DNA from: UBA1450 sp964452355
GTDB lineage: Bacteria; Patescibacteriota; Microgenomatia; UBA1406; GWC2-37-13
DNA length: 6,154 nt
Direction of reading: 5' to 3'
NCBI GenBank assembly: GCA_964452355.1
Contig: CAYVKV010000023.1
Location: 1 to 6,154, forward strand
Shown piece after piece: positions 1 to 6,154 of the stretch. The notes beneath the pieces were generated by a model. That model did no database searches. It was not told the DNA's origin and saw only the letters and a list, made by a program, of their open reading frames with translations. The stretch's first letter is position 1, and the number at the start of each line of letters is the position of its first letter. A program made the translations under genes and the position numbers.

Positions 1-37
1 TTTTCATACCGTTTCCTATCTGAAAAGTGTATACCAT
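1..37 (-). CDS. 5' end of a divergent gene, cut off by the window edge
   Basis: Read on the minus strand, an ATG at 37-35 opens a frame that stays open to the window edge: MVYTFQIGNGMK, 12 codons. It is preceded by an excellent Shine-Dalgarno sequence, GGGAGG (plus-strand CCTCCC, 45-50), with a spacer of about 7 nt. This is the best ribosome binding site anywhere in the window, which is the main argument that the start is real. A second ATG in the same frame at 7-5, preceded by AGGAAAC, could also be the start. The product cannot be identified from 12 residues. The gene would be transcribed divergently from uvrA, with the 38-121 stretch holding both promoters. Chance is the alternative: the peptide is very short and only the ribosome binding site supports it. 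Confidence 0.45.
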   Translation of the reverse strand, partial: MVYTFQIGNGMK

Positions 38-43
38 GTGCTG

Positions 44-51
44 ACCTCCCT
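44..51 (-). promoter_or_regulatory. Strong Shine-Dalgarno site for the divergent minus-strand start
   Basis: The minus strand reads AGGGAGGT here, a near-perfect complement to the 16S rRNA 3' end, 7 nt before the ATG at 37-35. The plus-strand genes in this window lack anything comparable. The site also argues against a far upstream GTG start for uvrA at 38, because that extension would run through another gene's leader. Confidence 0.5.
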
Positions 52-121
52 ACATGATGAATATACTCGTTACTTGATCTTTCTGATACAAAAAGGTAAA
101 CTTATACTTCTCAAAAAGAAT
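52..121. promoter_or_regulatory. Divergent intergenic region, presumed promoter region of uvrA
   Basis: This gap separates the putative minus-strand start from the uvrA ATG. On the plus strand it holds two TATACT hexamers (62-67 and 103-108), each a 5/6 match to the -10 consensus. Neither has a convincing -35 at 16-18 bp: the nearest good one, TTGATC at 74-79, is 23 bp before the second hexamer. Use of the 103-108 box would give a uvrA leader of only about 7 nt. On the minus strand, TATATT (plus AATATA, 60-65) could be a -10 for the divergent gene. I see no LexA-type operator. The assignment is positional and weak. Confidence 0.25.
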
Positions 122-3004
122 ATGATAAATGAAATAACAGTAAAAGGTGCTCGTGAGCACAATTTAAAAAATATAGATGTTTCTATCCCAAAAAATAAGT
201 TCGTCGTATTTACGGGTGTTTCCGGATCGGGAAAATCTTCACTTGCCTTTGACACTATCTATGCTGAAGGTCAACGACGGTATGTTGAATCTCTATCAGC
301 GTATGCACGGCAGTTTTTGGGGATCATGGACAAGCCGGACGTAGACCTCATTGAAGGGTTATCTCCCTCGATCTCTATTGATCAAAAAACCGCAACACAC
401 AACCCTCGTTCAACGGTAGGAACGATCACCGAAATATATGATTATCTTCGCGTACTTTATGCACGGGTCGGTCATCCCCATTGTCCAAACTGTAATATCG
501 AAATCCGTAAGCTTTCCGTTGATGAAATCGTAGAAAGAATCATTGCAATGATCAAAAAAGAAGTAGCAACTGACAAGATCAAGCCCCATGTAGTTCATTT
601 ACTTTCTCCCGTTGTTCGAAATCGGAAAGGTGAGTTTCGTGATCTTTTTGATAATTTAATAAGTAAAGGGTACAGAAAAGGCCGCATTGATGGGAAGGAA
701 ATGAGTTTGGACACGTCAATTGAGCTTATCAAAACAAATAAACATACGATTGAAGTATATGCGGATTCGCTTTCTCTCCAACATAAGGATCTGAAAGATG
801 AGGTATTTGTCGGAAATCTGAGTTCACGAATCACGACTGCAGTAGAACAATCAACCAATCTTTCAGATGGGCTTGTCGTACTTTCATTTGCAAGTGAGGA
901 ACATTTATTCTCTGAGCGTTTTTCATGTCCAAACTGCAATTTGTCACTTTCTGAAATTGAGCCTCGGATGTTTTCATTCAATTCCCCCCTTGGAGCATGT
1001 AACGAATGTAGAGGTCTTGGAACGGTATATCGCGTGGACTCCGACCTTCTCTTAAATCCAAATCTGAGTATGAATGAGGGAGGAATGATTCCCTATCCCA
1101 AATTTTACAATCAATCAACGTGGTACATGAGACTGATAAAAACAATGGCTGACTCATTAAAAATAAATGTTGACAAGCAAATCAGTGAATTTACAAACGA
1201 AGAAAAACAGATACTCCTCAAAGGGAATGGCGAGACATATCATGTTGAGGGAAAGAATCGGTTTGGAAAAGATACAACCATTTTTGAAGTATGGAATGGG
1301 CTCACACGTGATCTTGAGAAACGATATTTTGAAAGTGAAGGGGGAAACTCAGAAATTCGAAAGTATATGCGTGAAGAAGTATGTCCGCAGTGCAAGGGCG
1401 CACGACTGAAACCCGAAGTGCTTTCGATCACCATAAAAAAACAAAATATCACTGAAGTCACCGATTGGGCAATTGTAAAGATGATCAAATTCTGTACGCT
1501 CGATATTCATGAAGAGCTCAATGTCTATGAAGAGCAGATTGCAAAACCAATTTTGAAGGAAATTATCACGCGGCTCACGTTCTTAAATAATGTTGGATTG
1601 TCGTATTTGACGATATCACGTCCTGCACGAACTCTTTCGGGAGGAGAGCTGCAACGAATCCGACTTGCTTCTCAGATTGGAACGGGCCTAACCGGAGTTT
1701 TGTATGTTCTTGATGAGCCTTCGATCGGCCTTCATCCGCGCGATGTATCCGCGCTTATCAATACCCTTCACGATTTGAAAAATCTGGGGAACACATTAAT
1801 TGTTGTTGAACATGATCAGGAAACCATAGAATCAGCTGAATATGTGGTTGAACTCGGTCCAAAAGCGGGAAAAGATGGCGGCCATATCACCTTTACCGGA
1901 ACGGTTCCTGAGCTTGAAAAAGATACGAAAGCAATAACGGGAAAATATCTTTCCGGCAGAAAGACGATTCGACGTTCTGAAAAGAAACTTGAGACAAAAC
2001 TGGGAAAAATCACGTTGCATAATGCTTCACAATTCAATCTAAAAAAGGTAACGGTCGAATTTCCGTTGCAAAATATTATTGCGATAACTGGTGTGTCAGG
2101 GTCAGGAAAATCCACCTTGATCACCGAAACATTGTATCCCGCACTCAAACTTCATGTAGGAAATTCGTGGAATGAATTTACCGGTGATTATGAGCGTATA
2201 GAGGGCTTCCAAGATCTGTCACGTGTCTATCTCGTAGATCAAGGACCGATTGGCCGTACGCCTCGATCAAACCCCGCTACGTACGTCGGGATGTTTGATC
2301 ACATACGTGACATATTCTCAGAAACCGTTGAAGCACGCGCACGAGGATATAAGAAGGGGAGATTTTCGTTCAATGTAAAAGGGGGAAGATGTGAAAAATG
2401 TCAGGGCGCAGGGCTTATTAAAATTGAAATGCAGTTTCTTTCAGATGTCTATGTAACCTGCGATGTCTGTGTTGGGCAGAGATACAACAAGGAAACACTT
2501 GAAGTGAAATATAAAGGAAAAACAATTTACGACGTGTTAAATTTTACGATCGATGAAGCGGCAGAATTCTTTCAAAATCACATACAGATTTTTAATAAAC
2601 TATTGTTTCTTCAAAAGGTAGGTCTTGGCTATATCACGCTCGGTCAGCCTGCTCCTACATTTTCAGGAGGCGAAGCACAAAGAATCAAACTTGCAGATGA
2701 GCTTTCACGAGCAACTCGAGGACATACGTTGTACATTCTTGATGAACCAACGACCGGACTTCATTTTGCAGACGTACAAAAACTACTGGAGGCGCTCCAT
2801 GAACTGGTAGATCAAGGAAATACCGTCGTTGTTATCGAACACAATCTTGATGTCATTAAGAATGCCCAATGGATCATTGACCTTGGTCCTGAAGGTGGAG
2901 ACAAGGGAGGAGAAGTACTCTATCAAGGAGAGCTTGATGGTATTTTGAAAGAAAAAAGATCCTATACCGGTTCATATCTTCGTAAAACGTTAAAAGCAAA
3001 ATGA
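122..3004 (+). CDS. uvrA: UvrABC excinuclease subunit A (UvrA), DNA damage-recognition ATPase
   Basis: UvrA is the dimeric ABC-type ATPase that finds bulky lesions in nucleotide excision repair and loads UvrB. From the ATG at 122 the protein has 960 residues, close to the usual 940 or so. Visible parts in order: Walker A GVSGSGKSS (32-40); a CPNC pair (121-124); the UvrB-binding module (about 130-245), which marks canonical UvrA rather than UvrA2; a zinc module with cysteines 269/272/293/296; signature LSGGE (505-509) and Walker B YVLDEP (528-533); a second Walker A GVSGSGKST (657-665); the DNA-contacting zinc finger with cysteines 757/760/780/783; signature FSGGE (847-851); and Walker B ILDEP (872-876). 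The start is chosen because family homology begins at residue 2-8 and GAREHNLKN follows. An in-frame GTG at 38 would add 28 unconserved residues and overlap the divergent leader. No clear Shine-Dalgarno precedes 122. Its stop overlaps the uvrC start, suggesting coupling. The F in the second signature and the G in DQGPIG (usually L and S) are small oddities. Confidence 0.97.
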   Translation: MINEITVKGAREHNLKNIDVSIPKNKFVVFTGVSGSGKSSLAFDTIYAEGQRRYVESLSAYARQFLGIMDKPDVDLIEGLSPSISIDQKTATHNPRSTVGTITEIYDYLRVLYARVGHPHCPNCNIEIRKLSVDEIVERIIAMIKKEVATDKIKPHVVHLLSPVVRNRKGEFRDLFDNLISKGYRKGRIDGKEMSLDTSIELIKTNKHTIEVYADSLSLQHKDLKDEVFVGNLSSRITTAVEQSTNLSDGLVVLSFASEEHLFSERFSCPNCNLSLSEIEPRMFSFNSPLGACNECRGLGTVYRVDSDLLLNPNLSMNEGGMIPYPKFYNQSTWYMRLIKTMADSLKINVDKQISEFTNEEKQILLKGNGETYHVEGKNRFGKDTTIFEVWNGLTRDLEKRYFESEGGNSEIRKYMREEVCPQCKGARLKPEVLSITIKKQNITEVTDWAIVKMIKFCTLDIHEELNVYEEQIAKPILKEIITRLTFLNNVGLSYLTISRPARTLSGGELQRIRLASQIGTGLTGVLYVLDEPSIGLHPRDVSALINTLHDLKNLGNTLIVVEHDQETIESAEYVVELGPKAGKDGGHITFTGTVPELEKDTKAITGKYLSGRKTIRRSEKKLETKLGKITLHNASQFNLKKVTVEFPLQNIIAITGVSGSGKSTLITETLYPALKLHVGNSWNEFTGDYERIEGFQDLSRVYLVDQGPIGRTPRSNPATYVGMFDHIRDIFSETVEARARGYKKGRFSFNVKGGRCEKCQGAGLIKIEMQFLSDVYVTCDVCVGQRYNKETLEVKYKGKTIYDVLNFTIDEAAEFFQNHIQIFNKLLFLQKVGLGYITLGQPAPTFSGGEAQRIKLADELSRATRGHTLYILDEPTTGLHFADVQKLLEALHELVDQGNTVVVIEHNLDVIKNAQWIIDLGPEGGDKGGEVLYQGELDGILKEKRSYTGSYLRKTLKAK

Positions 3005-4308
3005 GAAAACGAATTGTTGATTGTAATAAGCATTCGATTAATCAAACCCCAACCACAACAGGGATTTATATCTTTAAAGAAAAAAATACTCCTATTTATA
3101 TTGGTAAATCAGTAAATATTCGTGCACGACTCAAATCTCATTTTGAAAATGCAAAAATCGATGCAAAAGAAAAATCCATCATTGATGCCAGTACCAGTAT
3201 TGAATATATTGTCACCGATTCCGAGTTTAAAGCACTGCTATTGGAATCTAAATGTATTCAAAAATTTAAACCCAAATACAATGTCCGTTGGCGTGATGAC
3301 AAAAGCTTTCTTTACATTAAAATCACGAACAAAGATACTTATCCAAAGGTTCTCATTACCAGACGGGAAACAGATAAAAATGCATTGTACTTTGGACCGT
3401 TTTCTTCGGTAAAAATAATAAGAAATATTTTGAAGGAAATTCGAAGAGTGTTTCCATTCTGCACACAAAGAAATATCACCAACCGTGCTTGTTTTTATTC
3501 AAAAATTCATCTCTGCAATCCCTGTCCAAATGATATTGAAAAAACAGAGAATAGCACGGAGAAAACACAATTAAAAAAACTATATCGAAAAAATATTCGG
3601 GGCGTAATAAAAGTTCTTGACGGTACACCTGAGCTTATTCTCAAGTCATTGTATGATTCTTTGAACCAACTGAAAGATGAAGAGAAGTATGAGGATGCAA
3701 TTCTCATCCGTGAAAGTATCTTTCGACTGGAAAGAATGATTACGCTTAAGAAATTTGACGAAGAAGTGCTTGAACAATATAATCAATCGGAAAAGCAAAT
3801 GCAGGCTCTCATACAACTATTGAATAAATACTTGAAAATAACTACGTTACTCAGGATTGAGTGCTACGATATGAGTACGATGACTTTTGAAAATAGTACT
3901 GCCTCAATGGTTGTGTTTACTGATGGATTGAGTGATAAGAAAGAATATAAACGTTTTAAAATTAAAAGTAATGCTCAGTCTGATTTTGAAATGTTTGACG
4001 AGGTGCTGCGAAGACGGTTAAAAAATAACTGGCAGCAACCCGATTTGATTGTGGTTGATGGGGGAAAACCGCAAGTCCGTGTGGTCCAAAAGATTCTTGA
4101 ATCGTTTGGCAAAGAAATTCCTCTCATTGGTATTGCGAAACGTCCCGATCGCCTCATCATTGGGGATGAGACGCTTCTTACGGTAAAGCCACCTCGACAT
4201 CATCCCGGCTTTCGATTGGTGCAATCGCTTCGAGATGAATCACATCGTTTTGCTCACAACTATCATCTCTTTTTAAGAGGTAAAACAGATGGTATAATGA
4301 AAGGGTGA
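3001..4308 (+). CDS. uvrC: UvrABC excinuclease subunit C (UvrC), short form lacking the C-terminal HhH domain
   Basis: UvrC makes the 3' and 5' incisions on the UvrB-DNA complex. This one has 435 residues against about 600 usually. In order: the GIY-YIG nuclease with GIY (21-23), YIG (33-35), R41 and E82, for the 3' cut; a cysteine cluster 154/164/172/175, matching the region that binds an Fe-S cluster in studied UvrCs; a UVR motif that contacts UvrB (about 205-245); and the RNase H-like nuclease for the 5' cut, with D290, D328, D353 (VDGGK) and H415 (RDESHRFA) in the expected places. The protein ends at 435, just after the RNase H domain, where other UvrCs continue into tandem helix-hairpin-helix motifs. 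There is no room for them, since secG starts within the stop codon. The usual DxSH after the first aspartate is D290-M-S-T293, so the conserved His is Thr. The ATG overlaps the uvrA stop (ATGA) and has no Shine-Dalgarno, so coupled translation is likely. Identity is certain; whether the short form is lineage-typical is not visible here. Confidence 0.95.
   Translation: MRKRIVDCNKHSINQTPTTTGIYIFKEKNTPIYIGKSVNIRARLKSHFENAKIDAKEKSIIDASTSIEYIVTDSEFKALLLESKCIQKFKPKYNVRWRDDKSFLYIKITNKDTYPKVLITRRETDKNALYFGPFSSVKIIRNILKEIRRVFPFCTQRNITNRACFYSKIHLCNPCPNDIEKTENSTEKTQLKKLYRKNIRGVIKVLDGTPELILKSLYDSLNQLKDEEKYEDAILIRESIFRLERMITLKKFDEEVLEQYNQSEKQMQALIQLLNKYLKITTLLRIECYDMSTMTFENSTASMVVFTDGLSDKKEYKRFKIKSNAQSDFEMFDEVLRRRLKNNWQQPDLIVVDGGKPQVRVVQKILESFGKEIPLIGIAKRPDRLIIGDETLLTVKPPRHHPGFRLVQSLRDESHRFAHNYHLFLRGKTDGIMKG
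4290..4298 (+). promoter_or_regulatory. Extended -10 promoter inside the uvrC 3' end, driving secG
   Basis: TGGTATAAT is a perfect match to the extended -10 consensus TGnTATAAT. It sits in the codons for D-G-I-M near the uvrC C-terminus. The -35 region is poor (TTTTAA at 4271-4276, 16 bp spacing), which extended -10 promoters tolerate. Transcription would start about 7 nt downstream, near 4305, the first base of the secG GTG. The predicted transcript is therefore leaderless or almost so. AAAGG directly abuts the GTG, too close to act as a normal ribosome binding site. Confidence 0.45.
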
Positions 4309-4523
4309 AACCAATACTGCTCATAATAAACATCATTCTATCTTTAGCAATCGTTGTTTTGATCGTTCTTCAAGGAAAAGGAGCAGGTCTTGGAAGTGCG
4401 TGGGGTGGAGGCGGAGCAATGTATCAATCGAGACGAGGTGTTGAGAAGTTTACCATGAATCTCACGTATATTTTGATTTTTCTTTTCTTCCTTCTTTCGA
4501 TAATGAATTTTTTCATTCAATAA
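4305..4523 (+). CDS. secG: Preprotein translocase subunit SecG
   Basis: SecG is the small, non-essential partner of SecY and SecE in the membrane protein-export channel. The 72-residue product has the family layout: a first membrane helix (about 3-23), a cytoplasmic loop with the hallmark LQGKGAGLGSAWGGGGA (about 22-38), the RRGVEKF stretch (43-49), and a second helix (about 51-71). Length and motif match ordinary bacterial SecG. The start is GTG at 4305, overlapping the uvrC TGA as GTGA. No correctly spaced Shine-Dalgarno is present, so initiation is either coupled to uvrC or leaderless from the promoter at 4290-4298. The downstream solute-binding protein gene follows after 8 bp and is probably co-transcribed. 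Other Sec genes are not in the window. Confidence 0.95.
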   Translation: MKPILLIINIILSLAIVVLIVLQGKGAGLGSAWGGGGAMYQSRRGVEKFTMNLTYILIFLFFLLSIMNFFIQ

Positions 4524-4531
4524 CCTAACTT

Positions 4532-5896
4532 ATGCGTTTTGACCAAAAACGTGTACGATATCTGTACTGGATTACGTCTGCGTTTATCAAAAAAAATGTT
4601 CAATCAATTGCTTTAAGTTTTTTAGTAAGCCTTCTGGGGATGATCACCATTGTTTCTTTCGCTCCTTACGTCATAAATCTTCTTTCCACAAACAAGCAAG
4701 TCATCGGGATTTCAGGTCAGTATACCTTTGATAATTTACCTCTTGAAATCCTTTCCAAGTTTTCCAATGGACTTTTATATATTAATGATCGTGGCGAGCT
4801 TATTCCGCTTCTTGCTGATTCTTGGGAACCGCTTGATGGAGGAAAGGAGTACCGCTTTCATATACGAAAAGATTTGATATGGAATGATGGAACGCCATTT
4901 AAAGCCCAGGATATCCAATACTCCTTTAAAGATGTCGAGGTTCTTGCTGATAATGATTACATTCTTCGATTTCGTCTGAAAAAACCTTTAGCAATATTTC
5001 CCAATTTTTTGACACGGCCGATTGTAAAATATCCATTGGTTGGTGTTGCGGGGGTATACAAAATTGATCGGATAAAAATCACTGCAGGGAATATCAGCCT
5101 TCTTCAGCTTACCCCCAATCAGGAAGGAGATCCTGTCCTTATTTACCGATTTTATGATACGGATAATAAACTTATTCAAGCATATAAACTCGGAGAAGTG
5201 ACTCAGATGTCCACCAATCGTTCAAATGTCGCAGAGGTCTTTAAAGATTGGAAAAATACTGAGATTGAGCAATTGGTAGATTATTCAAAAATGATGACGT
5301 TGTTTTTCAATTTCAACGATCCCATATTGAGTGAGGATAAAGACGTACGACAAGCAATAGCAGAGGCTATAGACACTTCCAAACTGGAAACATACGGTGA
5401 GCGGGCAAACTCACCGATTCCCCCCTTTTCATGGGCGCATGAGCCAGAAACAAAACGATTTTCATTCAATCAAAATGTTTCGTCAAAGATATTGCGAAAG
5501 TATTATGAAGCGTCTGACTCTTCTCAATTAAAATTATCAACCTATTATGACAATCTTTCCATTGCAGATTTGATAAAGGAAGATCTTGAAAGTGTGGGAG
5601 TTGATACCAAAATTGAAGTTTTAGCGGGAAGTTTACCACAAAACTTTCAGCTTTTTATTGCGCAAATGTCTTTGACTCAAGACCCTGATCAATACTTCTT
5701 TTGGCACTCAACGCAAGCGGGAAACATCACTTCATATAAAAATGTTCGCGTAGACAAACTGCTTGAAGATGGCAGGAACACGTATGCCTTGTCGAAAAGA
5801 AAAGAAATATATTCAAATTTTCAAAAAATTATTGTTGACGAAATGCCGGGATATTTCCTTTATTATCCCTACACATACGTAATTAAGAGGAAGTAG
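4532..5896 (+). CDS. Family-5 extracellular solute-binding protein (DppA/OppA-like), membrane-anchored
   Basis: This 454-residue protein belongs to the SBP_bac_5 family, which captures peptides, nickel or other solutes for ABC importers. Diagnostic stretches are NGLLYINDRGELIPLLADSW (79-98), followed by WNDGTPFKAQDIQYSF (117-132), then GVAGVYKI, DKDVRQAIAEAID and SPIPPFSWAH, ending with a C-terminal region around LTQDPDQYFFWHS. The N-terminus is basic (1-22), followed by one hydrophobic helix (about 25-51) with no lipobox cysteine and no clear signal-peptidase site, so an uncleaved membrane anchor with the binding domain outside is likely. It is shorter than the usual 500-550 residues. Between YSF (130-132) and the VEVLADNDYILRF strand the family normally has about 20 more residues. 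No permease or ATPase gene is adjacent, so the ligand and transport partner are unknown. It lies 8 bp after secG with no evident Shine-Dalgarno. Family membership is solid; substrate is not inferable. Confidence 0.9.
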   Translation: MRFDQKRVRYLYWITSAFIKKNVQSIALSFLVSLLGMITIVSFAPYVINLLSTNKQVIGISGQYTFDNLPLEILSKFSNGLLYINDRGELIPLLADSWEPLDGGKEYRFHIRKDLIWNDGTPFKAQDIQYSFKDVEVLADNDYILRFRLKKPLAIFPNFLTRPIVKYPLVGVAGVYKIDRIKITAGNISLLQLTPNQEGDPVLIYRFYDTDNKLIQAYKLGEVTQMSTNRSNVAEVFKDWKNTEIEQLVDYSKMMTLFFNFNDPILSEDKDVRQAIAEAIDTSKLETYGERANSPIPPFSWAHEPETKRFSFNQNVSSKILRKYYEASDSSQLKLSTYYDNLSIADLIKEDLESVGVDTKIEVLAGSLPQNFQLFIAQMSLTQDPDQYFFWHSTQAGNITSYKNVRVDKLLEDGRNTYALSKRKEIYSNFQKIIVDEMPGYFLYYPYTYVIKRK

Positions 5897-5913
5897 TACA
5901 ATCGTTTCGTGTT

Positions 5914-5922
5914 TGATATAAT
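5914..5922 (+). promoter_or_regulatory. Extended -10 promoter of the tRNA-Leu gene
   Basis: TGATATAAT matches TGnTATAAT perfectly, in the gap between the binding-protein gene and the tRNA. The -35 is weak (AGTACA at 5895-5900, 16 bp spacing). The start point would be near 5929, giving a precursor leader of about 40 nt for RNase P to remove. No GC-rich terminator is seen between 5897 and 5913, so read-through from the upstream gene is also possible. Confidence 0.5.
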
Positions 5923-5967
5923 CATTAAGTCAGAAATGCAGGAAGAAAGTTGGTTAAGGAATCTATT

Positions 5968-6052
5968 GCCCGGGTGGCGGAATTGGCAGACGCGCAGTCT
6001 TGAGGAGGCTGTATCGTAAGATGTGGAGGTTCAAGTCCTCTCCCGGGCACCA
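5968..6052 (+). tRNA. tRNA-Leu, anticodon GAG
   Basis: All arms fold. The acceptor GCCCGGG (5968-5974) pairs perfectly with CCCGGGC (6042-6048). A73 and an encoded CCA follow (6049-6052). The D arm contains AATTGGCAGA (5981-5990), typical of tRNA-Leu. The anticodon stem is CAGTC/GGCTG (5995-5999 and 6007-6011, one G-U pair) around the loop TTGAGGA, with GAG at 6002-6004. The long variable arm (6012-6024) forms ATC/GAT closed by GTAA, as expected of a type II tRNA. The T stem is GGAGG/CCTCT, with one G-U pair, around TTCAAGT (6030-6036). It decodes CUC and CUU leucine codons. Length including CCA is 85 nt. No intron or mismatch is seen. Confidence 0.97.
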
Positions 6053-6105
6053 AATTCTCTTTGAGCAACGCAAAAAGTTAGAATTTTGGGCACCCTAGAG
6101 AAAGT

Positions 6106-6132
6106 ACCGTCACAAAAACGGTTGGTTTTTGT
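6106..6132 (+). terminator. Possible weak terminator downstream of tRNA-Leu
   Basis: ACCGT (6106-6110) and ACGGT (6118-6122) can form a 5-bp stem with a 7-nt loop, followed a few bases later by TTTTT (6126-6130). An alternative 8-bp stem, ACAAAAAC (6112-6119) with GTTTTTGT (6125-6132), overlaps it. Both are short and the second is AT-rich, so intrinsic termination here is uncertain. The surrounding stretch 6053-6154 shows no recognisable gene. Confidence 0.3.
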
Positions 6133-6154
6133 CAGAAATAGCTTGGTAGGACAA

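Noticed and set aside
38..121. Upstream in-frame GTG start at 38, which would lengthen UvrA by 28 residues
   Set aside because: The added peptide is not part of the UvrA family, the ATG at 122 is exactly where family homology begins, and the stretch overlaps the strong minus-strand Shine-Dalgarno.
595..981. A 128-codon minus-strand open frame inside uvrA, and similar antisense frames elsewhere
   Set aside because: They are shadows of conserved plus-strand coding sequence with no family features of their own.
4309..4531. Possible remnant of the missing UvrC HhH domain after the stop
   Set aside because: The stretch encodes a complete, typical SecG in another frame, and I see no HhH-like GxGxxxA pattern.
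6052..6086. Inverted repeat AAATTCT/AGAATTT just after the tRNA, as a terminator
   Set aside because: It is a 7-bp AT-rich stem with a 21-nt loop that includes the final A of CCA; it would be unstable.
6045..6095. GGGCACC at the tRNA 3' end repeated at 6088-6094, as a possible integration (att) duplication
   Set aside because: Only 7 bp match, far shorter than typical att cores, and no integrase or other mobile-element gene is seen.
6059..6154. Open frames through the right end, on the plus strand (from a TTG near 6086) and on the minus strand running into the tRNA
   Set aside because: No ribosome binding site, no recognisable protein similarity, and the minus-strand frame continues through the tRNA gene, which is typical of spurious frames.

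Overview
The window looks like an ordinary, compact bacterial housekeeping segment. It comes from an AT-rich genome (about 40% GC by eye), most likely a Patescibacteria/CPR-type bacterium. That assignment is inference. It rests on tightly packed or overlapping genes, weak or absent Shine-Dalgarno sites before the four complete genes, a UvrC without its usual C-terminal helix-hairpin-helix tail, and a shortened family-5 solute-binding protein held by an N-terminal membrane helix instead of a lipoprotein signal. TGA ends both uvrA and uvrC and no in-frame TGA interrupts the genes, so the standard code fits and the UGA-recoded CPR lineages do not.

Layout. At the left edge (1-37, minus strand) there appear to be the first codons of a divergent gene, preceded by a very good Shine-Dalgarno sequence. 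After an 84-bp divergent intergenic region comes uvrA (122-3004, plus). It overlaps uvrC (3001-4308) by an ATGA, and uvrC overlaps secG (4305-4523) by a GTGA. A family-5 solute-binding protein gene (4532-5896) follows after 8 bp. A type II tRNA-Leu with anticodon GAG and an encoded CCA lies at 5968-6052. The last 102 bp carry no recognisable gene, only a weak hairpin followed by a short T run.

How the genes fit together. UvrA and UvrC are the damage-recognition and dual-incision subunits of nucleotide excision repair; uvrB is not in the window. SecG and the solute-binding protein belong to the cell envelope and probably only share transcription with the repair genes. A perfect extended -10 element (TGGTATAAT, 4290-4298) in the last codons of uvrC is placed so that a transcript would begin at or next to the secG GTG, so secG and the binding protein may have their own, possibly leaderless, promoter. 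A second perfect extended -10 (TGATATAAT, 5914-5922) precedes the tRNA.

I found no sign of a new multi-gene system, mobile element, CRISPR array or large repeat. The points most worth checking are the minimal UvrC with a substituted RNase H-domain residue, the predicted leaderless secG promoter, the anchored binding protein with no visible permease, and the divergent gene start at the left edge.
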